In this document: positions 9,510 to 18,734 of the stretch, in pieces | Layout of the letters: each line of letters begins with the position of its first letter | How positions within the stretch are numbered: position 1 is the first letter of the stretch | From: Pelagibacteraceae bacterium AG-349-L23 | GTDB lineage: Bacteria > Pseudomonadota > Alphaproteobacteria > Pelagibacterales > Pelagibacteraceae | Direction of reading: 5' to 3' | DNA length: 64,000 nt | NCBI GenBank assembly: GCA_003281045.1 | Contig: QCDD01000002.1 | Location: 1 to 64,000, forward strand | Notes under the pieces: model-generated | Database searches by the model: none | Told to the model about the DNA's origin: nothing | The model's input: only the letters and a program-made list of their open reading frames with translations | Program-made: the position numbers and the translations under genes

Positions 9510-10258
9510 TAGGTCGAACGACCCCCACTGATATCAAAAACTGCAGCAGTTGAGAATGTATTTTCCTCTGAAGATAACCAGCAGACTAAAGAGGTAAACT
9601 CCTCAACTTCAAGAAATCGTCCTCTTGGCACTTTTGATAGCATTCTTTGGACATGTTCTTTGGTCATTTGGTCCAAAATTCTGGTTTTAGCACCTGCAGG
9701 GGTAACGGCATTTACTGCTATATTTTTATCCGCAAGCTCTTTCCCTAGTGATTTTGTTAATCCAATAGCCCCTGCTTTTCCAACACTATAAGCGCTTGCG
9801 TTGGCATTACCATCTTTACCCGCAACTGAGGCCACATTAACTATTCTTCCATAATTATTTTTGATCATATTCGGTACAATTGTTCGACAACAATTAAAAG
9901 TACCCATTAAATTTATATCAACAACCTTCTTCCACATTTCAATATCATATTCCCATAAAGTTGCTGTTGGACCAGTAATACCAGCATTATTAATCAATAT
10001 ATCAATATTTTTTTGTTTAGTAATTTCTTGGACACACTCTTCAACTTTTGAGTAATTTGAAATATCAACAATATTAAAACTTAAATTGGGACTTTTAATA
10101 TCTTCAATTGCTTTTTCGACCATCTTCTGGTCATTGTCCCAGATAATTACACTCGCACTCGACCTTATTAATCTTTTTGTAATGTCTAAACCAAAACCTT
10201 GTGCACCTCCAGTGACAATTGCGGTTCTGCCTTTAAAATCAAAAGAAATTTTATCCAT
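9506..10258 (-). CDS. Short-chain dehydrogenase/reductase (SDR)
   Basis: A 250-residue classical SDR using NAD(P). The Rossmann motif is TGGAQGFG (about 16-23), the structural NNAG follows DILI, and the active-site Ser and YSVGK (Tyr/Lys) are in place. The C-terminal SGGRSTY is typical of the family. The protein resembles sugar-acid or 2-keto-3-deoxy-acid dehydrogenases in the NAAG and NAVTP regions, but substrate cannot be fixed. It is 4 bases downstream of the NCS1 permease and last in the run TRAP-NCS1-SDR, so it may act on an imported compound. Confidence 0.88.
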   Translation of the reverse strand: MDKISFDFKGRTAIVTGGAQGFGLDITKRLIRSSASVIIWDNDQKMVEKAIEDIKSPNLSFNIVDISNYSKVEECVQEITKQKNIDILINNAGITGPTATLWEYDIEMWKKVVDINLMGTFNCCRTIVPNMIKNNYGRIVNVASVAGKDGNANASAYSVGKAGAIGLTKSLGKELADKNIAVNAVTPAGAKTRILDQMTKEHVQRMLSKVPRGRFLEVEEFTSLVCWLSSEENTFSTAAVFDISGGRSTY

Positions 10259-10262
10259 AAAG

Positions 10263-11720
10263 TTACTCTCTAGCTAGGAGGTAATAAACGAAAGCTGAAA
10301 CAAAAGCACCAATAATCCATGAGTAAGATTGTAAAAACATTAGATTTGTGTTCCAAATTGTTGAGGCAGAAAAAATAAAACCTAATATTAAAGAATAAAC
10401 TCCTTTAAGATGCCATCCTCCCGAATAATAATAAGTACCATTAGTTTCAAGTGAGTATATATCTTTGTTTTCTAATTTTCCTTTTTTAATCATGTAAAAA
10501 TCAGTAATCATTAATCCGAACAGAGGACCAAAAAAAGCACCGATAGTATCTATATAAGATAAGACCCCAACCTGACTTAAAAAAGTTAACCAAAAAACTC
10601 CTATAATAAACCCAAATATAGCAATCACATAACTGGCACTTTTGAAGGAGAAAGATGTGGGATCAAAATTAATTAAAGTATATTGAGAAGGAATAAAGTT
10701 TGCTATTAAATTAGTTGATGCAGAGGCAATGATTATAAAAATTAAGGCTAAAGAAACCAAAAGAATATTATCTAATTTTCCAATTATATCTGTCGGGTTA
10801 GTTAAAATCATCTCCACATTTTGTTGATTTAAATTTTGAAATGCATCAGCGCCAGTAACAATAAATAATGAAAAAAATGAAAAAATTATTAGATTTAAAA
10901 TTAAGCTTAAATTGCCTTTTCTTAGCTCTTGTTCATTTTTAACGTATCTAGAAAAATCACCAAACGACAAGATTACAATAGAAAAAAAGGTAAATGTTGT
11001 GCCAGCAACTGTTATTATTGGGCCTACATTATTAGCATTAAATATATTTTGAAAATCAAGAACATTGATAAATGATTTAGCAGTTAATTTTACATCAGAT
11101 AAAAAAACAATGAAGAAAAACATCACCATTGCTGCATAAATTAATAATGCTGAAAACTTAATTAATCTTTTATTAAAGTTCATGCCAACACTAAATAAGT
11201 ATGTTTGCAAAGTAATTGATAATATGATGGCAACCCAATCAATAATATTAAGTCCTATGAAAAAAACTAATAAAATTTCTTTTTGTAAAATTGAATTGTC
11301 AACTGAATACATTAAAACCCTAATTAAAAAACCAATCGCTTTTGATAAAAAATATGTTTGGATACCAAACATAAATATTCCAACGATACTCCTTAATAAT
11401 CCAAAAAATTGAGCACCTCTAAATCCTAATGAAGATCTTAACAAAACAACAAATGGTAATCCAAATTTCTGAGAGGGTTTACCTATTAAATAAGAAAATA
11501 TATAAACAAAAAAGGTTCCTAAAATTGTTCCAAAAAGAACTACTGCAGTATTCAAATTATAAATTAAGTATAAAGATGCAATTAGTGAAAATCCAATAAC
11601 ACTTTGTATATTAACTCCCCAAAAACAAAATAAGTCCTTCCAGTCCCAAGTTTTATTGTTAGGGTTTACAGTTACTAAATCCCAATTAATGAGAGTTTTT
11701 TTTGTTTTTTGCTGACTCAC
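10263..11720 (-). CDS. NCS1-family permease (nucleobase/allantoin-type)
   Basis: A 485-residue multi-spanning inner-membrane transporter with the NCS1 layout of about 12 membrane segments. The N-terminal family cue is WDLVTVNPNNKTWDWKDLFCFWGVN, followed by the helix 3 region GKPSQKFGLPFVVLLRSSLGFRGAQ. NCS1 proteins import purines, pyrimidines, allantoin, hydantoins or vitamins with Na+ or H+. The substrate here is unknown. It sits 25 bases downstream of the TRAP large permease and 4 bases upstream of the SDR gene, apparently in the same operon. Confidence 0.88.
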   Translation of the reverse strand: MSQQKTKKTLINWDLVTVNPNNKTWDWKDLFCFWGVNIQSVIGFSLIASLYLIYNLNTAVVLFGTILGTFFVYIFSYLIGKPSQKFGLPFVVLLRSSLGFRGAQFFGLLRSIVGIFMFGIQTYFLSKAIGFLIRVLMYSVDNSILQKEILLVFFIGLNIIDWVAIILSITLQTYLFSVGMNFNKRLIKFSALLIYAAMVMFFFIVFLSDVKLTAKSFINVLDFQNIFNANNVGPIITVAGTTFTFFSIVILSFGDFSRYVKNEQELRKGNLSLILNLIIFSFFSLFIVTGADAFQNLNQQNVEMILTNPTDIIGKLDNILLVSLALIFIIIASASTNLIANFIPSQYTLINFDPTSFSFKSASYVIAIFGFIIGVFWLTFLSQVGVLSYIDTIGAFFGPLFGLMITDFYMIKKGKLENKDIYSLETNGTYYYSGGWHLKGVYSLILGFIFSASTIWNTNLMFLQSYSWIIGAFVSAFVYYLLARE

Positions 11721-11745
11721 TTAGACAATATAAAACTTTAATATT

Positions 11746-13080
11746 CTACTGTCCATATAAGAGAGTTGGTAACCAAAGTGCAATTTTAGGAAATATAATG
11801 ATCAAAACTAATCCAATTACTTGAAGAACCATAAACTGCATCATTCCATAATAAATATCTTTTAAATCCCATTCAGGAACAACTCCTTTTAAAAAGTATG
11901 CTGAGAGTGCTACAGGAGGTGATAGCCAGGCGGTTTGTAAATTAACAGCAACTAAAATTGCAAACCAAGTTAAATTAAATCCTAATGCCTCTACCAATGG
12001 TAAAATTATTGGAATAATAATCATAACAATCGGTACCCATTCTAACGGCCAACCCAATAAAAAAATCATAACCATTATCATAGCTAGAATTAAATACTTG
12101 TTCATTTCTAAGCCTAGTAAAAATTCAGTTAATAAAGTTGGAGTTCCTAGTCTTGCAAAAACTGCACCAAAAAAATTTGATGCCGCAACCAATACCATTA
12201 TTAAGGCAGTAATCTCTAACGTTTTCACTAATGCTTCTTGAAGTTTTGAAAGAGTTAATTTTTTATATGCTAATGAAAGTAATAAAGCACCCATGGCTCC
12301 ACAGCCCGCTGCTTCTGTTGGAGTTGCAAATCCAAATAAAATACTACCTAATGCAGCAAATACTAAAGCTGCTGGAGGAACTAAACCTAAGAAAAATTCT
12401 ATCCATACTTCTTTCATGCTTGCGGCCCTCATGTCATCAGGCAAAACAGGTCCAAGTTTTGGATTAATCATGCATCTGATTGTTGTGTAAGCTGCATACA
12501 AACTCGCAAGAAGGATTCCTGGTAAGATTGCAGCTGCAAACAAATCTATAACTGGAATTTCCATAATAGGTCCCATTACAACAAGCATAATGCTTGGTGG
12601 AATTAAAATTCCTAAAGTACCACCAGCAGTAATAGTGCCAGCAGCAAGTTTTACATCATAACCAGATCGATTCATTGATTTAGCAGCCATAATTCCGAGA
12701 ATTGTGACTGATGCACCAACAATTCCTGTTGCAGCCGCAAATATAACTGAAACAAATAAAACTGCGTAGTATAAAGACCCTTTTACTTTTGCCAACATCA
12801 TTTGAAATGCTGAAAACAACCTTTCCATCAATCCAGCTTGTTCCATCATAATACCCATAAAAACAAAGAGTGGGACGGCGGCGAGCGTTTGTTCGGTCAT
12901 AACCATTGAAAATTGAAGGGTCATTAAATAAAAAACTAATTTTCCAAAACCAAGATAACCAAATACAAATCCTAGAAATATTAAAGTGAATGAAATTGGA
13001 AATCCTATAAATATTGCAAATAGCATCACGCCAACTAAAATAAAACCTAAAATAGCTGGATCAATGAATTCTGCTATCAT
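11746..13080 (-). CDS. TRAP transporter large permease (DctM-type)
   Basis: The 12-TM ion-coupled channel of a tripartite ATP-independent periplasmic transporter. Features: repeated hydrophobic helices, GGTLGILIPPSIMLVVMG and FATPTEAAGCGAMGAL, both DctM hallmarks, and the C-terminal WLSPPVALSAYFLKGV. I choose ATG 13080 (444 residues) over the in-frame ATG at 13098. It has AGGAGA about 7 bases upstream and forms an ATGA overlap with the stop of the small subunit gene, the usual coupling. The partner proteins are encoded immediately upstream. Confidence 0.94.
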   Translation of the reverse strand: MIAEFIDPAILGFILVGVMLFAIFIGFPISFTLIFLGFVFGYLGFGKLVFYLMTLQFSMVMTEQTLAAVPLFVFMGIMMEQAGLMERLFSAFQMMLAKVKGSLYYAVLFVSVIFAAATGIVGASVTILGIMAAKSMNRSGYDVKLAAGTITAGGTLGILIPPSIMLVVMGPIMEIPVIDLFAAAILPGILLASLYAAYTTIRCMINPKLGPVLPDDMRAASMKEVWIEFFLGLVPPAALVFAALGSILFGFATPTEAAGCGAMGALLLSLAYKKLTLSKLQEALVKTLEITALIMVLVAASNFFGAVFARLGTPTLLTEFLLGLEMNKYLILAMIMVMIFLLGWPLEWVPIVMIIIPIILPLVEALGFNLTWFAILVAVNLQTAWLSPPVALSAYFLKGVVPEWDLKDIYYGMMQFMVLQVIGLVLIIIFPKIALWLPTLLYGQ

Positions 13081-13691
13081 TTTTTCTCTCCTGGCCACTC
13101 ACCTTTTTTAGCTGCCCAATAACTTTTTAGTAATTCTGAAAAACCTTGAATTAATAAAAAAATAATTCCAAGTAACAAACACGTTTTGATGGGCCACATA
13201 TAGGGCATCCAAGTAGTATCCATCCCTCGCTCGCCTCTTATAATTGACTCCTCAACAAAACCTATGGTCATATAAAGAAAAACAATTAGTCCTGGAAAAT
13301 AAAATAAAAGATATAACCAAAAATCAATAAGACCTTGTGTTTTTGTTTTAAAATTTCGATATAAAAAATCTGCTCTTATATGTACTCCTCTAGAGAGAGC
13401 ATATCCTGCACCGAGCATAAATAATGCGCCATAAAGAAAACGGCTAATGTCGTAAGCCCAAATTGTTGGTGCTAAAAATAATTTTCTTGCAAGAACTTCA
13501 TAGGTCATCGCAAAAATGAGTGGCATCAGTATCCAACAAACAATACTACCAATCCACTTACTAAATTTATCAATATTAATAATAGATTTTGCCATCCATG
13601 ATGGCATATCTGTTGGCATTTTACCTGATCCACCTCGCCTTTCGGCAATCATTTCATCAGAGATATCTAGTTTACCAGGTTCGTCAGCCAT
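13077..13691 (-). CDS. TRAP transporter small permease (DctQ-type)
   Basis: A 204-residue four-TM subunit of the TRAP transporter. After a ~35-residue cytoplasmic N-terminus come helices at about 42-62 (WIGSIVCWILMPLIFAMTYEVLARKLF), 80-98, 128-150 and 172-190. The region SRGVHIRADFLY is the DctQ-conserved segment between helices 2 and 3. It couples to the large permease through an ATGA overlap. The gene for the binding protein lies 69 bases upstream, separated by a strong hairpin. Confidence 0.93.
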   Translation of the reverse strand: MADEPGKLDISDEMIAERRGGSGKMPTDMPSWMAKSIINIDKFSKWIGSIVCWILMPLIFAMTYEVLARKLFLAPTIWAYDISRFLYGALFMLGAGYALSRGVHIRADFLYRNFKTKTQGLIDFWLYLLFYFPGLIVFLYMTIGFVEESIIRGERGMDTTWMPYMWPIKTCLLLGIIFLLIQGFSELLKSYWAAKKGEWPGEKK

Positions 13692-13707
13692 AAAATTTTA
13701 GTTAAAA

Positions 13708-13745
13708 AAATTAGAGCGGACTTTAAAAGTCCGCTCTAAAAAATC
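13708..13745 (-). terminator. Hairpin between TRAP binding-protein and permease genes
   Basis: The arms TTAGAGCGGACTTT and AAAGTCCGCTCTAA (13711-13739) form a nearly perfect stem with A/T runs on both sides, looking like an intrinsic terminator in the minus-strand direction. It sits just after the stop of the binding-protein gene and before the small permease gene. This is the usual place for an attenuator or mRNA-stabilising structure that makes binding protein outnumber permease. Confidence 0.8.
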
Positions 13746-13760
13746 AAGATTAATTACTGA

Positions 13761-14855
13761 TTACTTTAATGTTGCTGCGTGAGCCATTCCTAGCTTCGCA
13801 TTAGACATTTGAGCACCACTCCAGAAAGGAACAGCAACATCAGCAAAATTTTTCATTGAAGTGTAAACTTCGTTAAAAAATTTATTATCTTTAGCATTCT
13901 TATTTAAAGATGCTTTTGCTGCAGCCATATATTCTGTGAAATAATCTGAAGGTGTATCCTCTAGAATTACTCCATGTTTAGTAGTTAGCTCTCTTAAAGC
14001 TTTACCATTCTCATAGATTCTGTAACTTAAAGATTTTGCTAATGAAGCATTAGCAGCTACTTCAAGTGACTTTTTCTCATGAGCGCTCATAGCATTGTAT
14101 GTTTTTCCAGTAATATAAAAGTCAGCATTAACGACTACTTGGTGTAAACCTTGTAAGTAATAGTGCTTTAAAACTTTTTGAAAACCAAATGTTAAGTCTG
14201 GTTTTGGACAACACCACTCAGCAGCATCGATAGTTCCTGCTTCAAGAGCTGGCAGAATATCTCCACCACCCATTGCAACAGACGCTATACCAATGTCTTT
14301 ATAAGTTTGTCCTGGAATTCCTGGAGGAGTTCTGAACTTATATTTTCTAAAGTCAGCCATATCTTTAATTGGTTTTGGAAACCAACCTAAAGCTTCTGGG
14401 CCAACTGGTTGAATCATAAATCCTTTAATATCTCTTCCCATTTCTTTCCAAAGTTGGTCGTATAACTCTTTACCACCACCATATTGGAACCATGATAGGA
14501 ATGCGATATTGTCGATACCTACTCCACCACCAGCTACTGGCGAACCAAATAACATTGCAGCAGGGTGATCACCTGACCAATAGTGAGTCCATGCGAAACC
14601 ACAATCAATCAAACCTTTATCAACAGCATCTAGAGTTTCTTTAACTCCTACAACTGCGCCAGCTGGCAATATTTCAAATTTTAACGATCCACTCGTTAAT
14701 TCAGTTACTGTGTCAGTAAAGTCCTTTAACATTTTTACCTCATCAGCTTTAGTGTTAAGAACAGTTTGACACTTTAATGTTTTTGCAGCATTGGCACTTG
14801 AAGTAAATCCAAGAACTAAAATTGTTGCAAATAACATTGAAATGATCTTTTTCAT
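13761..14855 (-). CDS. TRAP transporter substrate-binding protein (DctP-type)
   Basis: A 364-residue periplasmic binding protein with signal peptide MKKIISMLFATILVLGFTSSANA. DctP hallmarks include the ligand-binding segment FRTPPGIPGQTYKDIG, containing the Arg that usually salt-bridges a carboxylate or sulfonate. Also visible are GGGDILPALEAGTIDAAEWCCP and the linker helices at the C-terminus. The form with AAEW resembles 2-keto-acid/mannitol-type TRAP binding proteins. A ribosome site AGAGGA is 8 bases before the ATG. First gene of the operon; by context (GMC oxidoreductase, xsc) a sulfonate such as isethionate is a candidate ligand, as inference. Confidence 0.93.
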   Translation of the reverse strand: MKKIISMLFATILVLGFTSSANAAKTLKCQTVLNTKADEVKMLKDFTDTVTELTSGSLKFEILPAGAVVGVKETLDAVDKGLIDCGFAWTHYWSGDHPAAMLFGSPVAGGGVGIDNIAFLSWFQYGGGKELYDQLWKEMGRDIKGFMIQPVGPEALGWFPKPIKDMADFRKYKFRTPPGIPGQTYKDIGIASVAMGGGDILPALEAGTIDAAEWCCPKPDLTFGFQKVLKHYYLQGLHQVVVNADFYITGKTYNAMSAHEKKSLEVAANASLAKSLSYRIYENGKALRELTTKHGVILEDTPSDYFTEYMAAAKASLNKNAKDNKFFNEVYTSMKNFADVAVPFWSGAQMSNAKLGMAHAATLK

Positions 14856-14871
14856 TATTTATCCTCTTGTT

Positions 14872-14885
14872 AGTTAAATTTAACT
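14872..14885. promoter_or_regulatory. Palindrome upstream of TRAP operon
   Basis: AGTTAAATTTAACT is a perfect 14-base palindrome flanked on both sides by imperfect TTGTT/TGTTT arms. It lies in the 129-base divergent gap, 17 bases before the binding-protein ATG. It could be an operator for a regulator of the TRAP operon; AT-rich palindromes also arise by chance in this genome. Confidence 0.35.
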
Positions 14886-14911
14886 TGTTTAATTCAATCA
14901 GAAAAACAAAC

Positions 14912-14941
14912 CTGACACAAGTGACAATCGATAGATATAAG
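14912..14941 (+). promoter_or_regulatory. Candidate sigma70 promoter for GMC oxidoreductase gene
   Basis: CTGACA (14912-14917) and TATAAG (14936-14941) with an 18-base spacer read toward the plus-strand GMC gene, whose ATG is about 44 bases downstream. Reasonable match to -35/-10 boxes but unproven. Confidence 0.4.
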
Positions 14942-14984
14942 TGTAAAAGCATTAAAAAGCTTGAACTAAAAAACGATTCAACTA

Positions 14985-16583
14985 ATGATGGAAAATTTTG
15001 ATTACGTAATTATTGGAGCAGGATCTGCAGGATGTGTTCTGGCAAACAGACTTTCTGAAAATTCAAATAACAAAGTCGTATTAATTGAAGCTGGTGGAAA
15101 AGATAATTATCCATGGATACATATCCCTGTTGGATATTTTAAAACCATGCACAATCCCTCTGTTGATTGGTGTTATAAAACCGAGCCTGATGCTTCAATG
15201 AACAATAGATCAATTCGTTATCCAAGAGGTAAAACATTGGGTGGTAGCTCTTCGATCAACGGGCTACTTTATATTAGAGGACAAAGCAGAGATTATGATA
15301 TTTGGCGACAATTAGGAAATACTGGTTGGGGTTGGGATGATGTTCTGCCATATTTTATAAAAGCAGAAAACCAAGAGAGAGGAAAAGATGAATTTCATGG
15401 TATTGGTGGGCCTCTATCAGTTTCTGATCAAAGAATTCAGTTGCCATTATTGAATGAATTTCAAAATGCTGCTGAAGAGTTTGGTATCCCCAAGACAAAA
15501 GATTTTAACACAGGTGATAATCATGGATGTGGTTATTTTCAAGTTACTGAAAAAGATGGCTTTAGATGTAGTACTTCAGTTGGATATCTAAACCCAATAA
15601 AAAACAGACAAAATTTAAAAACGATAACTAATGCTCATGTAAAAAAAATTAATTTTAAAGGCAAAACTGCAAAAGGAATTGAATATTGGCAAGGTGATGA
15701 GCTTAAAAAACTAACTTGTAATAAAGAAATAATTTTATCATCTGGTTCGATAGGTTCACCTCAGATATTGCAAACTTCTGGAATAGGAAATTCTCAAAAA
15801 TTAAAAGAATTAGGTATAGATATAGTACAAGAATTAAAAGGTGTTGGTGAAAATTTACAAGACCACTTGATGTTTAGACCTATATATAAAATTCAAGGAC
15901 TTAAATCGCTAAATAAAAAGGTTAATAGTTTATTTGGAAAATTAATGATTGGTCTTGAATATGTTTTTAATCGTAGTGGACCAATGACCATGGGGGCGAG
16001 CCAAATGTGTATGTTTGCTAAAAGTGATCCCTCATTAGAATTACCAGATCTACAATGGCACGTACAACCAATGAGTATGGACACCCTAGGAGCAACTAAA
16101 AATCACGATTTTCATGCTTTCACACCTACCGTTTCAAATATTAGACCTACAAGCAGAGGCCATGTGAGTATTGTAGATAAAGACTCCAGAACATACGCAA
16201 AAATAAAAATGAATTATCTTTCAACCGATCACGACCGAATGATTGCAGCTAGAGGATTAAAACTTACAAGAAAAATTGTCATGGAATCTGAAACATTTAA
16301 AAAATATAAACCTGAGGAATATAGACCAGGTATTGACATTAATGATGATGAGGAACTAGTAAAAGCAGGTTCAGATTTTGCACAAACAATTTTTCATCCA
16401 GTTGGCACATGTAAAATGGGTCAAGATGATATGGCTGTAGTTGATGAAAAACTAAAAGTAAAAGGAATTGAAAATTTAAGAGTAATTGATGCTTCTATAA
16501 TGCCAAACATTACATCAGGTAATACCAATGCACCTACAATAATGATTGCAGAAAAAGGTGCAGATATGATACTTACCCATTGA
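14985..16583 (+). CDS. GMC-family FAD oxidoreductase (choline/isethionate dehydrogenase type)
   Basis: A 532-residue flavoprotein. The N-terminal dinucleotide fold reads YVIIGAGSAGCVLANRLSE, GMC signature 1 is in RGKTLGGSSSINGLLYIRG, signature 2 in SSGSIGSPQILQTSGIG, and the catalytic His in FHPVGTCKMG. The C-terminus NTNAPTIMIAEKGADMI completes the FAD site. Such enzymes oxidise alcohols to aldehydes (choline, isethionate, polyols). Divergence from a TRAP transporter and the nearby xsc gene suggest isethionate to sulfoacetaldehyde (IseJ-like), as inference. Two adjacent ATGs at 14985 and 14988 are both possible. Its stop overlaps the next start as TGATG. Confidence 0.9.
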   Translation: MMENFDYVIIGAGSAGCVLANRLSENSNNKVVLIEAGGKDNYPWIHIPVGYFKTMHNPSVDWCYKTEPDASMNNRSIRYPRGKTLGGSSSINGLLYIRGQSRDYDIWRQLGNTGWGWDDVLPYFIKAENQERGKDEFHGIGGPLSVSDQRIQLPLLNEFQNAAEEFGIPKTKDFNTGDNHGCGYFQVTEKDGFRCSTSVGYLNPIKNRQNLKTITNAHVKKINFKGKTAKGIEYWQGDELKKLTCNKEIILSSGSIGSPQILQTSGIGNSQKLKELGIDIVQELKGVGENLQDHLMFRPIYKIQGLKSLNKKVNSLFGKLMIGLEYVFNRSGPMTMGASQMCMFAKSDPSLELPDLQWHVQPMSMDTLGATKNHDFHAFTPTVSNIRPTSRGHVSIVDKDSRTYAKIKMNYLSTDHDRMIAARGLKLTRKIVMESETFKKYKPEEYRPGIDINDDEELVKAGSDFAQTIFHPVGTCKMGQDDMAVVDEKLKVKGIENLRVIDASIMPNITSGNTNAPTIMIAEKGADMILTH

Positions 16584-17176
16584 TGTTTGCTGAATTATTT
16601 ACACCAGAACAATTAACTATATTAACTCAAATTATTTTAATCGATTTAGTCCTTGCAGGAGACAATGCAATAATAATTGGTATGGTTGCATCAAAATTTC
16701 CTTTAGAGCAAAGAAGAAAAATTATTATTTTTGGAATTGGTGGTGCGGTTGTTTTAAGAATTATTTTAACTTTACTGACTGCATATTTACTTCAAATAAC
16801 AGGGCTAAGACTATTTGGAGGTTTGCTTCTTCTTTATATCGTCTACAAATTATATGTAGATGTCATTCAAGGTTCTGAAAATCATAATGATATAAAAGTT
16901 GATAATTCAAGTTTTTTCAAAGCGATTTGGACAATTCTCTTAGCAGATTTTACAATGAGCTTAGATAATGTTTTAGGAGTTGCGGGGGCAGCTGGAGATC
17001 ATTATGGATTATTAGTATTTGGTCTGGTTCTATCAATTGCCTTAATGGCATTTGCAGCAACTTTAATATCAAATTGGATTAAAAAATATAAATGGATTGC
17101 TTGGGCAGGTTTGATTGCAATATTAATTGTTGCTATTGAATTGATTTACACAGATATTAAAATATTGTTTTTATAA
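16583..17176 (+). CDS. TerC/YjbE-family integral membrane protein
   Basis: A 197-residue protein of the TerC family with about six to seven membrane spans. The two acidic family motifs that line the pore are present: LVLAGDNAIIIG near the N-terminus and FTMSLDNVLGVAGAAG in the second half. Related proteins export Mn2+ or other metal ions. The start is ATG 16583 (TGATG overlap with the GMC gene) rather than TTG 16580. Its own TAA overlaps the next ATG as TAATG, so GMC, TerC and SDR are translationally chained. Confidence 0.9.
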   Translation: MFAELFTPEQLTILTQIILIDLVLAGDNAIIIGMVASKFPLEQRRKIIIFGIGGAVVLRIILTLLTAYLLQITGLRLFGGLLLLYIVYKLYVDVIQGSENHNDIKVDNSSFFKAIWTILLADFTMSLDNVLGVAGAAGDHYGLLVFGLVLSIALMAFAATLISNWIKKYKWIAWAGLIAILIVAIELIYTDIKILFL

Positions 17177-17943
17177 TGTATTTAAAAAATTATAACTTAA
17201 AGAATAAAACGGCAGTTGTCACTGGTGCTGGCAAAGGGCTTGGAAGAGCTTGCGCAATAGCACTTGCAGAAGCTGGAGCAAATTTGATTATAATTAGTAG
17301 AACTAAAAAAGATCTAGATGAAGTTTCAAAAAAGATTAAAAAATTAAAGTCAAAATGTAAATCTTATGTATGTGACATCACAAATTATAATAAAATTAAA
17401 GGCATTATTAATAATCAACCAAAAATAGATATTTTGATTAATAATGCTGGCAATAATATTCCTGAACATTTTACAAAAGTGAAGACTAAAAACATGGAAT
17501 ATCTTGTAAAGATTAATACGATGGCAACTTTTAATCTTGCTCAGCTGTGTGCTCTTAAGATGATAAAGTCAAAAAATAGAAAAAAAATTGGTGGTTCAAT
17601 TGTCAACATGTCATCACAAATGGGACATGTTGGAGGCCCTATTCGAAGCGTATACAACATGACAAAATTTGGTTTAGAGGGATTAACAAAAGGTATGTCT
17701 ATTGATCTTGCAAAATACAATATACGAGTAAATACAGTTTGTCCTACATTTGTAGTTACTCCAATGACAAAAAAATTTCTAAAAAGTAAAAAATTTAAAA
17801 AAGAAGTATTAGGAAATATTCCATTGGGAAAATTTGCTGAACTTTCTGATGTTTCAAGTGCAGCTGTTTTTCTTGCATCTGATGCTGCAGCGATGATTAC
17901 AGGAACTTCATTATTGGTTGATGGTGGATGGACTGCAAGATAA
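17176..17943 (+). CDS. Short-chain dehydrogenase/reductase (SDR)
   Basis: A 255-residue classical SDR. TGAGKGLG cofactor loop at about 16-23, NNAGN after DILI, Ser in VNMSSQMG, catalytic YNMTK, and C-terminal VDGGWTAR. It resembles gluconate 5-dehydrogenase/3-oxoacyl-ACP reductase-like members; the substrate is undetermined. It starts in a TAATG overlap with TerC and its 3' end overlaps the M23 peptidase gene by 16 bases. Being on the sulfonate side of the divergent promoter, it could reduce or oxidise a sulfonate-derived alcohol, but that is speculation. Confidence 0.88.
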   Translation: MYLKNYNLKNKTAVVTGAGKGLGRACAIALAEAGANLIIISRTKKDLDEVSKKIKKLKSKCKSYVCDITNYNKIKGIINNQPKIDILINNAGNNIPEHFTKVKTKNMEYLVKINTMATFNLAQLCALKMIKSKNRKKIGGSIVNMSSQMGHVGGPIRSVYNMTKFGLEGLTKGMSIDLAKYNIRVNTVCPTFVVTPMTKKFLKSKKFKKEVLGNIPLGKFAELSDVSSAAVFLASDAAAMITGTSLLVDGGWTAR

Positions 17944-18731
17944 TAACTAGATTATTTTTTTTAATTTTTTATTTTATACCTACACATTTAGTAGCAATAG
18001 AATTTACAGGAAAATTTTTACAAGGACACTTTATTATTGGACAGACTGATCCAAAAGCAAAAATTATAATAGACAAAAAACAAGTTAAAGTATCAGAGGA
18101 TGGTTTTTTTGTTTTTGGTCTAGATAGAGACAGAAAATTTGATTTAACAATTACAAAAATTATTAATGGAAAAAAAGATAAAATAATAAAGAAAGTTCTT
18201 AAAAGAAAATATAATATTCAAAGAATAGATGGTTTAGAAGAAAGTAAAGTCACACCCCCAGAGTCTGTTTACAAAAGAATAAAAGAAGAAAATAATAAAA
18301 TTGGTGAAGCAAGAGCAATTAACTCAGATTTACCCTTTTTCAAAAATCAATTTATTATGCCAGTTGAAGGTATCATTAGTGGTGTTTATGGAAGCCAGAG
18401 AATTTTAAATGGTAAACCGAAATGGCCTCATTATGGAATTGATATTGCTGCCAAACAAGGAACTATGATCAAGTCATCTGGATCAGGTGTTGTTACTATG
18501 GCTGAAGATGATCTTTATTATACGGGTGGAACAATAATTATGGATCACGGTCATGGCATTTCAACTATTTATTCACATCTTGAAAATGTAATGGTGTCTG
18601 TTGGTGATAAAATTAATCAAGGCGATATTATTGGGACTGTGGGCTCAACTGGGAGATCAACCGGTCCACATTTAGATTTTAGAGTTAATTGGTTTCAGAC
18701 TAGACTAGATCCTATGTCTGTAATAAATTAA
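17928..18731 (+). CDS. M23-family (LytM) metallopeptidase, secreted
   Basis: A 267-residue protein: hydrophobic signal or anchor at about 8-22, a beta-rich region to ~110, then the M23 domain (about 150-265). Zinc ligands are visible in HYGIDIAA (His and Asp), MDHGHGIS and GPHLDFRV. The domain cleaves peptidoglycan cross-bridges and acts in cell-wall remodelling. The ATG lies within the end of the SDR gene (16-base overlap), so translation is coupled although the function seems unrelated. Confidence 0.9.
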   Translation: MDCKIITRLFFLIFYFIPTHLVAIEFTGKFLQGHFIIGQTDPKAKIIIDKKQVKVSEDGFFVFGLDRDRKFDLTITKIINGKKDKIIKKVLKRKYNIQRIDGLEESKVTPPESVYKRIKEENNKIGEARAINSDLPFFKNQFIMPVEGIISGVYGSQRILNGKPKWPHYGIDIAAKQGTMIKSSGSGVVTMAEDDLYYTGGTIIMDHGHGISTIYSHLENVMVSVGDKINQGDIIGTVGSTGRSTGPHLDFRVNWFQTRLDPMSVIN

Positions 18732-18734
18732 ATT

